Part shown: piece after piece, positions 1 to 5,224 of the stretch
How positions within the stretch are numbered: position 1 is the first letter of the stretch
Layout of the letters: each line of letters begins with the position of its first letter
Source: Paracoccaceae bacterium
GTDB lineage: Bacteria; Pseudomonadota; Alphaproteobacteria; Rhodobacterales; Rhodobacteraceae
Length of the DNA stretch: 5,224 bases
Reading direction: 5' to 3'
Assembly: GCA_003565055.1 (NCBI GenBank)
Contig: PXDM01000160.1
Location: 1 to 5,224, forward strand
Program-made: the position numbers and the translations under genes
Notes under the pieces: generated by a model
The model's database searches: none
What the model saw: the letters and a program-made list of their open reading frames with translations, nothing else
What the model was told of the DNA's origin: nothing

Positions 1-711
1 CACATCCCCAATGCGCGTTTCTTCGATATCGACGAGATCAGCGACACCCGCTCCGCCCTGCCGCATATGGCCCCGCCGGTCGAGAAATTCATGTCGCGCA
101 TGCGGGCGATGGGTGTGGGTGACGGGCATCAGGTGGTGATCTATGACGGGATGGGGCTGTTTTCGGCGGCCCGCGTCTGGTGGCTGTTCCGGCTGATGGG
201 CAAGGTGGATGTGGCCGTGCTCGACGGGGGATTTCCCAAATGGCAGGCCGAGGGGCGCGCGGTCGAAGACCTCGCCCCCGTGCTGCGCGAGCGCCATATC
301 ACCGTCCAGCGGCAGGCGCATATGGTCAAGGATGTGAGCCAGGTCGCGGCGGCGGTGAAGCTGCGCGACTGGCAGATCCTTGACGCGCGCCCGGCCGACC
401 GTTTCCGGGGCGAGCTGCCCGAGCCGCGCGAGGGCTTGCGCGCGGGCCATATGCCCGGCGCGCTGAACCTGCCCTTCATGCAGCTTCTGAACACCGATGG
501 CACGATGAAACGCGGCGATGCGCTGCGCGCGGCCTTTGAGGGCGCGGGTGTCGATCTCGACCGCCAGATCATCACGACCTGCGGCTCCGGGGTGACGGCG
601 GCGGTGCTCAGTCTGGGGCTCGAGGTCCTCGGCCACCGTGCGCATGCGCTCTACGACGGATCATGGGCCGAATGGGGGCAGTTCCCCGATCTGAAGGTCG
701 AGACCGGATGA
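1..711 (+). CDS. sseA: 3-mercaptopyruvate sulfurtransferase SseA (5' end missing)
   Basis: Cytoplasmic two-domain rhodanese. It moves sulfur from 3-mercaptopyruvate to a thiol or cyanide acceptor, giving pyruvate and a persulfide or H2S. The frame is open from base 1, so the gene begins before the window; 236 residues are visible against about 281 in E. coli SseA, so roughly 45 are missing. The visible part starts in the N-terminal rhodanese domain (HIPNARFFDIDEISD, then LPHMAP), as in E. coli SseA. The C-terminal catalytic domain shows DARPADRF, EPREGLRAGHMPGALN and the active-site loop CGSGVTA, with the catalytic Cys at visible residue 194 (codon 580-582). CGSGVTA marks mercaptopyruvate rather than thiosulfate sulfurtransferases, whose loop is CRKGVT-like. 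The ATG at 67 is an internal Met, not the start. The stop overlaps the next gene by 4 bases. The family call is very secure; the physiological acceptor is unknown. Confidence 0.95.
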   Translation, partial: HIPNARFFDIDEISDTRSALPHMAPPVEKFMSRMRAMGVGDGHQVVIYDGMGLFSAARVWWLFRLMGKVDVAVLDGGFPKWQAEGRAVEDLAPVLRERHITVQRQAHMVKDVSQVAAAVKLRDWQILDARPADRFRGELPEPREGLRAGHMPGALNLPFMQLLNTDGTMKRGDALRAAFEGAGVDLDRQIITTCGSGVTAAVLSLGLEVLGHRAHALYDGSWAEWGQFPDLKVETG

Positions 712-1268
712 CCACCCGTCGCGCCGGAGAAGAGGTCAGCTATACGGTCAGTTTCCTCGAGATGACCGAGCGGCCCCGCTATGGCTGGCCAGTGACGCCC
801 ACAGCGATGACAGGCGCGCTCCTGAAGGCCGAGAAACCGCCGGTCTGGTATTTCCGCGCGCTCTATGACGCGGTCGGGCGCGATTACGCCTGGACCGACA
901 TCCATGCGCAGGAAGACCCCGACATTGCCGATTGGCTGGGGGATGCGCGCGTGGCGCTCTATTCGCTGATTGATCAGGGCTGGCCCAAGGGGTTTTTCCT
1001 GCTCGACTGGCGCGCGGGCGAGACCTGCAATCTGGCCTATTTCGGGCTCGTGCCCGACGCTGTTGGCCGGGGCTTGGGGTCGTGGATGCTGCGCACGGCA
1101 ATCCTGACAGCCTGGGCCGTCGAGGGCGTCTCACGGCTTGAGGTCAATACCTGCACGCTCGATCATCCGCGCGCGCTGATCCAATATCAGCGCCACGGCT
1201 TCACCCTGACCCATCGCGAAGAGCGCGCCCGCGTGCTGACCCGCGACTGGACCCCTGCCGGAAAGTGA
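708..1268 (+). CDS. GNAT-family N-acetyltransferase
   Basis: A 186-residue protein with the GNAT acetyl-CoA fold in its C-terminal half; the substrate is unknown. A beta-strand (LAYFGLVPDAV, about residues 109-119) runs into the pyrophosphate-binding loop GRGLGSWML (120-128). The late GNAT motif HPRALIQYQRHGF (153-165) follows, as in enzymes with the pattern N/D-HPRAL-YQ--GF. The N-terminal ~95 residues (WYFRALYDAVGRDYAWTDIH at 47-66) lack a motif I can assign and probably form the acceptor site. I chose ATG 708 rather than the in-frame ATG 663. It overlaps the sseA stop as ATGA, has GAAGG at 693-697, and avoids 45 bases of overlap inside the conserved SseA C-terminus. The overlap suggests translational coupling. 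The aminotransferase follows after 6 bases, so all three genes probably share a transcript. Protein, amino acid or small-molecule acetylation are all possible. Confidence 0.88.
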   Translation: MTTRRAGEEVSYTVSFLEMTERPRYGWPVTPTAMTGALLKAEKPPVWYFRALYDAVGRDYAWTDIHAQEDPDIADWLGDARVALYSLIDQGWPKGFFLLDWRAGETCNLAYFGLVPDAVGRGLGSWMLRTAILTAWAVEGVSRLEVNTCTLDHPRALIQYQRHGFTLTHREERARVLTRDWTPAGK

Positions 1269-1274
1269 CCCCTG

Positions 1275-2456
1275 ATGTTTGAAACCCTGCCCGCCCCGAA
1301 ACTCGATGCGATCATCGCGCTGATGCAGGCCTATGCGGCGGACCCGCGCGAAGGCAAGATCGACCTTGGCGTGGGCGTCTACCGCACCGAAGACGGGCGC
1401 ACGCCGGTCATGGCCGCCGTGAAAGCGGCAGAGGCGCAGATCGTCGAGACGCAGGACAGCAAGAGCTATCTCGCGCTCGCAGGCGACCGGGCGTTTCTGG
1501 AGCAGATGGAAGCGCTCCTCTTGGGCGGGGCTGTGCCCTCCGAGCGGGTGGCGGCGGTCGGCACACCGGGCGGGACCTCGGCAGTGCGTCAGATTTGCGA
1601 ACTGGTGCGCACGGCCCGGCCCGAGGCCGTCATCTGGGTGAGCGCGCAGACCTGGCCCAATCACCTGCCGCTGATTCGCGCGGCGGGGCTGAACGCGCAG
1701 AGCTATCGCTATCTCGACACGCAGAGCGGCGGGCTGGACCGCGCCGGCCTGTTCGCCGATCTGGAGCATGTCAGCGCCGGTGATGTGGTCTTGCTGCATG
1801 GCTGCTGCCACAACCCCACAGGTGTCGATCTGGCCGCACAGGACTGGGCCGACATGGCAGCGCTTCTGGAGCGGCGCGGCGCGGTGCCCTTCATCGACAT
1901 GGCCTATCAGGGCTTTGGCGAAGGGCTCGACGCGGATGCGGGCGGGCTGCGGCATCTGGCGGCGCGGCTGCCGGAAGTGCTGGTCGCGGCGAGTTGCTCG
2001 AAGAATTTCGGCCTCTATCGCGAACGGGTCGGCATCGCCATGGCCATCGTGGCGCCCGACAGGCGCGATACGCTGGCGGCGACGCTGGCGGGGCTGAACC
2101 GGCAGGCTTTCGCCTTCCCGCCCGATCACGGGGGCCGGGTCGTGAGCACCATCCTGAGCGATCCGTCCCTGCGCCGCAGCTGGCAGGCGGAGCTCGACGC
2201 GATGCGCGCGCGGGTACAGGACAACCGCCGCGCGCTGGCGGATGCGCTGCGCGCGGCCACGGGCTCGGACCGTTTCGCGGGCGTGGGCAGCGCGCAGGGG
2301 ATGTTCTCGATCCTGCCGCTGAGCCCCGCAGAGATCACTGCGCTGCGCGACGCGCATGGCGTTTATGTGCTGGGCGATGGGCGGGCGAATATGGCGGGGC
2401 TGTCATCGCGCAATATCATGGCCTGCGCGGAGGCGATCAGGGACGTGACGCGTTGA
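1275..2456 (+). CDS. Class I aspartate/aromatic amino acid aminotransferase (PLP-dependent)
   Basis: A complete 393-residue cytoplasmic fold-type I PLP enzyme, the usual length for AspC/TyrB-type enzymes. It transfers an amino group between an L-amino acid and 2-oxoglutarate. Visible landmarks: the N-terminal KIDLGVGVYRTEDGRTPVM (28-46), GTPGGTSAVR (96-105) in the phosphate-binding region, HGCCHNPTG with PLP-ring Asn180, Asp208 and Tyr211 in FIDMAYQGFG, the Schiff-base Lys243 in SCSKNFGLYRERVG with phosphate-binding Arg251, and Arg370 in GDGRANMAGLS for the substrate alpha-carboxylate. Arg276 (NRQAFAFPPDHG) lines up with Arg292 (pig numbering), which binds the side-chain carboxylate of dicarboxylic substrates. 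A purine-rich GGAAAG (1260-1265) precedes the ATG. All catalytic residues are present, so it should be active. Aspartate and aromatic substrates cannot be told apart by eye, so no symbol is given. Use of cysteine, suggested by the sseA neighbour, is inference. Confidence 0.93.
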   Translation: MFETLPAPKLDAIIALMQAYAADPREGKIDLGVGVYRTEDGRTPVMAAVKAAEAQIVETQDSKSYLALAGDRAFLEQMEALLLGGAVPSERVAAVGTPGGTSAVRQICELVRTARPEAVIWVSAQTWPNHLPLIRAAGLNAQSYRYLDTQSGGLDRAGLFADLEHVSAGDVVLLHGCCHNPTGVDLAAQDWADMAALLERRGAVPFIDMAYQGFGEGLDADAGGLRHLAARLPEVLVAASCSKNFGLYRERVGIAMAIVAPDRRDTLAATLAGLNRQAFAFPPDHGGRVVSTILSDPSLRRSWQAELDAMRARVQDNRRALADALRAATGSDRFAGVGSAQGMFSILPLSPAEITALRDAHGVYVLGDGRANMAGLSSRNIMACAEAIRDVTR

Positions 2457-2488
2457 CGCTCAGCTGACGGCCATGACCGCGTCGCAGG
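2457..2488. other. Short gap between convergent genes, no clear terminator
   Basis: Only 32 bases separate the stop codons of the aminotransferase (+) and the condensation-like gene (-). The best hairpin candidate is TGACC (2474-2478) with GGTCA (2487-2491). It has an 8-base loop and overlaps the minus-strand stop codon. No T-tract follows on either strand, so I do not call an intrinsic terminator. The two transcripts probably run into each other or end by Rho. Confidence 0.5.
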
Positions 2489-4141
2489 TCAGGGGCGGAA
2501 GGTGAAATCCTGCAACCGGATCGCCGTATCGAGATGCCGCAGGAAATCCTGCGCAAGCACCTGCGTCACGGCGGCGCTGGCATAATCACTTCGCACGGAC
2601 CATTGCAGATGCACCGCATGGTCAGTCTGAGCGATACAGAGGCTGACATCAGGGGCGGCCTCGGGCGCCCGGACCAGAACAGCCCTGTCGCGCCAGTCAA
2701 ACGCATGGCGGATGCGCGCAGGGATCTTCTCGGGCAACACCTCGGCGAGATAGCTCAGCGGCGCTGCCCCTTCTGCTTTCGTGTCATTCAGGCGGTGTTG
2801 CAGCCCGGACGGGGTGATCCGCGCATGCATATCGCCAAGCCAGATCGGGCAATCGAAGGCGAAGGGCCCCAGCATCTCCTCAAGCCCTGACGGCCTGCGA
2901 TCGTGCAAGGCCAGAAGCACCCAATCGAGCGGCGCGGCCTCGAACTCCGACATGGTCTTGAGGAAGGCCGCCAGCACCAATGTTTGGACTGTGGTGCCGG
3001 TGGCTTCCGCGACCGGCACGAGTTGCTCCAGCATTTCGGGGGCGAGATGGTGTTCGAAGGTCTCAACCGGAGCGACGGGCGCGCAGACCGGCTCCTCCGG
3101 GGTGGACACAAGATCAGGCACAAACTGCTGCCACCAGTCGCAGGCCTCCGAAAAGCCTGGCTCACTGGCAGCGTAATCCGTGTAATGCAGAGCAGGCGCG
3201 GGCCACTCCAACGCTGGATCGAGACCAGCGCGAACCGCCTCATAGAAGCGGATGATCTCGGCCCGGAGCAGTTCCGTCGTGCGCAAATCCGCAATCGCCT
3301 CGGATAAGACCGCGATCACGATCCCCTGGCTTCTGTCCTGTATCAGTTCCGCGTGCCAGAGGCTCTGGTCCGACAGGGGCCGCTCGGCAAGAACACGGGT
3401 GCGCTCGGCGGCGATGATGTCGATATTGCGAAAAGGACGCAACGCCGAGACGATCGCAAAAGGGACACCCGTGCTTTCGCTCAGTTGGATATAGTCGAGC
3501 CCCTGCATCTGGTCGAATGTCATGTTCAGAATGTCGTGCCGCGCCTGAAGGGCCTCGAATGTCGCTTCAAGCGCCTCGGCATCGGGCATGGGCAACACGA
3601 TGGGGCGCATCGCCACGACGCCATGGCGCCCGTCTTCGCGCGCATGCGCGCGCAGCACTGCGTCGCGCTGCGCGATACTGGCGAGGATCGGCTGCCCGCG
3701 ATCTGCGGGCGAGAGCGGGGACAGAGGCGCTGCGGGCTCAGCCGCGTCGGTCGTCTGCCGGGGCGCTTTGAGGATGCGCCAGGCAGAGGCATCGCAAATC
3801 CTGGCCTGCGCGCCGCGCAACTTCTCGATCAGCCGGTCCCAATCATCCTGCAGGAGCGCCCCAGTGGCCGAGACAATCCCGATGCGACCGTCAGCCCAGA
3901 CCGCCTGCAAAAACGGCCCCTCCCCGGCAATTGCGAGGAACGACGCGCACATCTCGTCAAACTGGCAGTCGGCAACTTCTTTCCACGCGAAGGGCTCGTC
4001 AGTGAACACTACATCCGCACCCAACGTCTCGATCTCTTCCTCGATAAATGTGACGAAAGAATCCGCAAGGATATTCAGGTCCACATTCGAGGGAAGCGAG
4101 AGAATCAGTAAATCTCCCTGATCCTGCGTCGGATACGGCAT
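2489..4141 (-). CDS. Stand-alone NRPS condensation-domain-like protein with degenerate active site
   Basis: A 550-residue protein. From about residue 138 to 545 it follows the order of NRPS condensation (C) domains: PLSPADRGQ (C1-like, 142-150), ARHDILNMTF (200-209, matching RHExLRTxF), the position of the catalytic motif at 280-286, HYTDYAAS (319-326, matching the usual qYxDYA), LVLAAFLKTM (388-397), and DRRPSGLEEMLGPFAFDCPIW (414-434, matching the GRxxxxLExxxGxFvNtlplR region). Where HHxxxDG is expected the protein reads SEAIADL. The Asp remains, but both His and the Gly are lost, so ordinary amide-forming catalysis is doubtful. Residues 1-135 are an acidic region I cannot assign. There is no signal peptide, membrane segment, adenylation domain or carrier domain. 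The ATG at 4141 has an AGAGGGG ribosome-binding site (4145-4151). Family membership is inferred from motif order, not a profile search. Alternatives are a papA/WES-type or other acyltransferase of the same superfamily, or a non-catalytic partner protein. Confidence 0.72.
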   Translation of the reverse strand: MPYPTQDQGDLLILSLPSNVDLNILADSFVTFIEEEIETLGADVVFTDEPFAWKEVADCQFDEMCASFLAIAGEGPFLQAVWADGRIGIVSATGALLQDDWDRLIEKLRGAQARICDASAWRILKAPRQTTDAAEPAAPLSPLSPADRGQPILASIAQRDAVLRAHAREDGRHGVVAMRPIVLPMPDAEALEATFEALQARHDILNMTFDQMQGLDYIQLSESTGVPFAIVSALRPFRNIDIIAAERTRVLAERPLSDQSLWHAELIQDRSQGIVIAVLSEAIADLRTTELLRAEIIRFYEAVRAGLDPALEWPAPALHYTDYAASEPGFSEACDWWQQFVPDLVSTPEEPVCAPVAPVETFEHHLAPEMLEQLVPVAEATGTTVQTLVLAAFLKTMSEFEAAPLDWVLLALHDRRPSGLEEMLGPFAFDCPIWLGDMHARITPSGLQHRLNDTKAEGAAPLSYLAEVLPEKIPARIRHAFDWRDRAVLVRAPEAAPDVSLCIAQTDHAVHLQWSVRSDYASAAVTQVLAQDFLRHLDTAIRLQDFTFRP

Positions 4142-4235
4142 GAGCCCCTCTTTTCAGATTACGTCAATACGAGGATTGGCTACTGGTGAAATATGGCACG
4201 ACTTTGGTTTTTCTGCAGCATTGCTCTGATCAAGG

Positions 4236-4262
4236 CCAAATTTGACGCAAAACATACCAAAT
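4236..4262. repeat. Short direct repeat, CCAAAT at 21-bp spacing
   Basis: CCAAAT occurs at 4236-4241 and again at 4257-4262, 21 bp start to start, about two helical turns. The following bases stay partly similar (TTGACGCA against CTGCGACA). It could be a pair of sites for a regulator on one DNA face. Six-base matches also arise by chance, so this is weak. Confidence 0.25.
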
Positions 4263-4270
4263 CTGCGACA

Positions 4271-4301
4271 ATACTACACAGGAATGACTAACTGTTGACA
4301 A
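4271..4301 (-). promoter_or_regulatory. Possible sigma-70-like promoter for the condensation-like gene
   Basis: On the minus strand TTGTCA (4301-4296, 5 of 6 to TTGACA) is followed by TAGTAT (4276-4271, 4 of 6 to TATAAT). The 19-bp spacer is longer than the preferred 17, so this is only a candidate. The -35-like element lies in the loop of the inverted repeat at 4287-4315, which would suit repression or activation by a protein bound there. The implied 5' leader is about 125 bases. Confidence 0.22.
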
Positions 4302-4315
4302 AGTAGGCAGTTAGT
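4287..4315. repeat. Perfect 8-bp inverted repeat, possible operator
   Basis: ACTAACTG (4287-4294) and its exact reverse complement CAGTTAGT (4308-4315) flank 13 bases. Equivalent positions in the arms are centred 21 bp apart, which would place both half-sites on the same DNA face, as for a dimeric regulator. As RNA it would be a stem with only 3 G-C pairs in 8, a 13-base loop and no U-tract, so a terminator for the glycosyltransferase gene is unlikely. It does not fit the spacing of a canonical lux box. The regulator is unknown. Confidence 0.45.
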
Positions 4316-4351
4316 GGCGATCACACTCCCCTGCCCCATGGTAAATTCCCA

Positions 4352-5224
4352 TCAGCGCCAGTGATCTGCACTGCGCTTGTGCGGATACGGCAAATTCGTG
4401 GAGACACGGCGGTTATACGCGGCTTGTGAGAGATAGCGCACATGCGGCGCTGCGCCCGAAAACTGCGCGCTGACCACTGCGCGCGTCCATTGGGCAGGCC
4501 CGGAATGCCACCAGGCATAAGGGTTGTCGGTCTGATCCAGCGCCGCGCAGACGAGATCCAGCGCCATGCGGCAAATCGGATGTCCCGGTTCCGCAGCAAG
4601 GAAATTGTTGGCGACCGTGCCAAAGCCGCGCTCGATGCAAAATACGGCCTGCGCGCCCGCAAACCATGGCGTGACCGGGAGGCGCGGATATTCATCGAGA
4701 TCGGCGAAAATACCGCCCTCATGCACGATCCAGCAAAGCCGAAAGAAATCGGCCTGCAAGGCGGGTTGCGAGAGCGCTTTGAACCGGGCCGCGATGGGGG
4801 CGGGACAGCTGCACGCCAGCCACTCCAGCGCGGTTTCGGCATTGAACAGGGTTTGGGTGAAGCCGGGATGCAGCTTGCGCCATTGCGCGCGCGCGCGCTC
4901 CAACGCCGGGCCGGGCGCGCCCTGCCAGAAATGCGCGATCTTGCGCGGGATGGCGGCAGAGGGCGCAGGCGCAAACGCAAGCGCCCCCTCGCGCGCCGCG
5001 CGGATCATCACATAGGCGGACAGGCCCGCCGATGCCGCCACCCGCGCTGGCCCGGTCTTTGCCATGACGGCCGCGACGGGGTCTTCGGGTCGCAAGGCGA
5101 CACTGATCGCTGCGGCGGCCTGCTGCGCATCCTCCGTGATCCGGTCGCGCACGTCCTGCGCCGCAAACGGGCCGATCTGCGCGGCTTTGAGCCTGTTGAA
5201 CTGCGCATGTGCGTGCGTGGCAGC
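4352..5224 (-). CDS. GT32-type glycosyltransferase with DXD motif (5' end open at window edge)
   Basis: A sugar transferase of the family holding OCH1-like mannosyltransferases and bacterial capsule or LPS transferases (Gly_transf_sug fold). It uses a nucleotide sugar and a divalent metal; donor and acceptor are unknown. The frame has no stop up to the right edge, giving 290 visible residues. Landmarks in visible numbering: IPRKIAHFWQG (92-102), the opening strand of the GT-A domain; QADFFRL (157-163), then GGIFADLDEY (170-179) with the metal-binding DLD at 175-177, coded at 4694-4702; NNFLAAEPGHPICRMAL (206-222) and SGPAQWT (241-247), matching the late family pattern. A GTG at 5152 could start a 266-residue form, but its spacing to AGGA is too short and the upstream codons still read as protein, so I keep the frame open. 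About 90 residues before the GT domain are unassigned. No membrane helix is evident. The condensation-like gene follows 210 bases downstream on the same strand. Confidence 0.85.
   Translation of the reverse strand, partial: AATHAHAQFNRLKAAQIGPFAAQDVRDRITEDAQQAAAAISVALRPEDPVAAVMAKTGPARVAASAGLSAYVMIRAAREGALAFAPAPSAAIPRKIAHFWQGAPGPALERARAQWRKLHPGFTQTLFNAETALEWLACSCPAPIAARFKALSQPALQADFFRLCWIVHEGGIFADLDEYPRLPVTPWFAGAQAVFCIERGFGTVANNFLAAEPGHPICRMALDLVCAALDQTDNPYAWWHSGPAQWTRAVVSAQFSGAAPHVRYLSQAAYNRRVSTNLPYPHKRSADHWR

Larger units (their letters stand above)
4142..4351 (-). promoter_or_regulatory. AT-rich intergenic region, probable control region of the condensation-like gene
   Basis: A 210-base gap between two genes that both read leftwards, so it lies upstream of the condensation-like gene and downstream of the glycosyltransferase. 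In 4161-4320, 69 of 160 bases are G or C by hand count, far below the flanking genes. No ORF of note and no hairpin with a T-tract were found. The gap holds an AGAGGGG ribosome-binding site (4145-4151), a possible promoter at 4271-4301, a perfect inverted repeat and a short direct repeat. Its size and contents suggest that the condensation-like gene has its own promoter rather than depending only on read-through. Confidence 0.5.

Noticed and set aside
663..707. Upstream ATG at 663 as the start of the GNAT gene
   Set aside because: It would add 15 residues coded inside the conserved SseA C-terminus. ATG 708 has the better-placed GAAGG and the common ATGA overlap.
1794..1823. Adjacent cysteines in HGCCHNPTG as an unusual redox site in the aminotransferase
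   Set aside because: The same sequence is normal in AspC-type aminotransferases, including E. coli, so it is family-typical.
1131..2357. Long minus-strand ORF (408 codons) opposite the aminotransferase gene
   Set aside because: The antisense frame of a highly GC3-biased real gene stays open by composition. The product is Arg/His/Gln-rich without motifs, while the + strand encodes a complete aminotransferase.
2474..2491. TGACC/GGTCA inverted repeat as a bidirectional terminator
   Set aside because: Only a 5-bp stem, with no T-tract on either side, and it overlaps a stop codon.
3353..4111. Plus-strand ORF of 252 codons opposite the condensation-like gene
   Set aside because: Shadow frame: Arg-rich, no family motif, and fully inside a convincing minus-strand gene with a ribosome-binding site.
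4295..4300. Plus-strand TTGACA, a perfect -35 hexamer
   Set aside because: At 17 bp downstream the sequence is CGATCA, not -10-like, and such a promoter would read antisense into the glycosyltransferase gene.
4885..4898. (GC)7 run in the glycosyltransferase gene as a phase-variation tract
   Set aside because: Short, imposed by Arg/Ala codons in ERARAQW, and dinucleotide runs of this length are ordinary in GC-rich genes.
5150..5152. GTG at 5152 as the glycosyltransferase start
   Set aside because: The AGGA just upstream is too close to serve as its ribosome-binding site, and the frame continues with protein-like codons to the window edge. It is not excluded.

Overview
The window looks like chromosomal DNA of an alphaproteobacterium, most likely a member of the Rhodobacterales. 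This rests on the very GC-rich, GC3-biased coding sequence, on the way the encoded proteins read, and on the tight packing of the genes. No RNA gene, insertion sequence, integrase, CRISPR array or origin could be recognised.

Left half, + strand (1-2456): a compact three-gene block. It starts with the 3' part of a 3-mercaptopyruvate sulfurtransferase gene (sseA; its first ~45 codons lie outside the window). Next is a GNAT-family acetyltransferase that overlaps sseA by 4 bases (ATGA). Then, 6 bases on, comes a complete class I aspartate/aromatic aminotransferase. The spacing implies co-transcription. The first and third products could act in sequence: aspartate-type aminotransferases can deaminate cysteine to 3-mercaptopyruvate, which is the substrate of SseA. 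The acetyltransferase has no evident substrate.

Right half, - strand (2489-5224): two genes pointing left, convergent with the first block and only 32 bases from it. The outer one (4352 to the window edge) is a GT32-type glycosyltransferase with a clear DXD motif. It is open at the right edge, so its N-terminus is probably outside the window. After a 210-base AT-rich gap comes a 550-residue stand-alone protein. Its C-terminal ~410 residues have the layout of an NRPS condensation domain, but the catalytic HHxxxDG motif has decayed (Ser-Glu in place of His-His). Its N-terminal ~135 residues match nothing I recognise. This pair is the least ordinary part of the window and may belong to a cell-surface or secondary-metabolite locus continuing to the right.

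The gap 4142-4351 is the only sizeable non-coding stretch. It is much less GC-rich than its surroundings (69 of 160 bases in 4161-4320, counted by hand). It carries a perfect 8-bp inverted repeat whose arms are 21 bp apart and a 6-bp direct repeat, also at 21-bp spacing. It probably holds the promoter and control region of the condensation-like gene.
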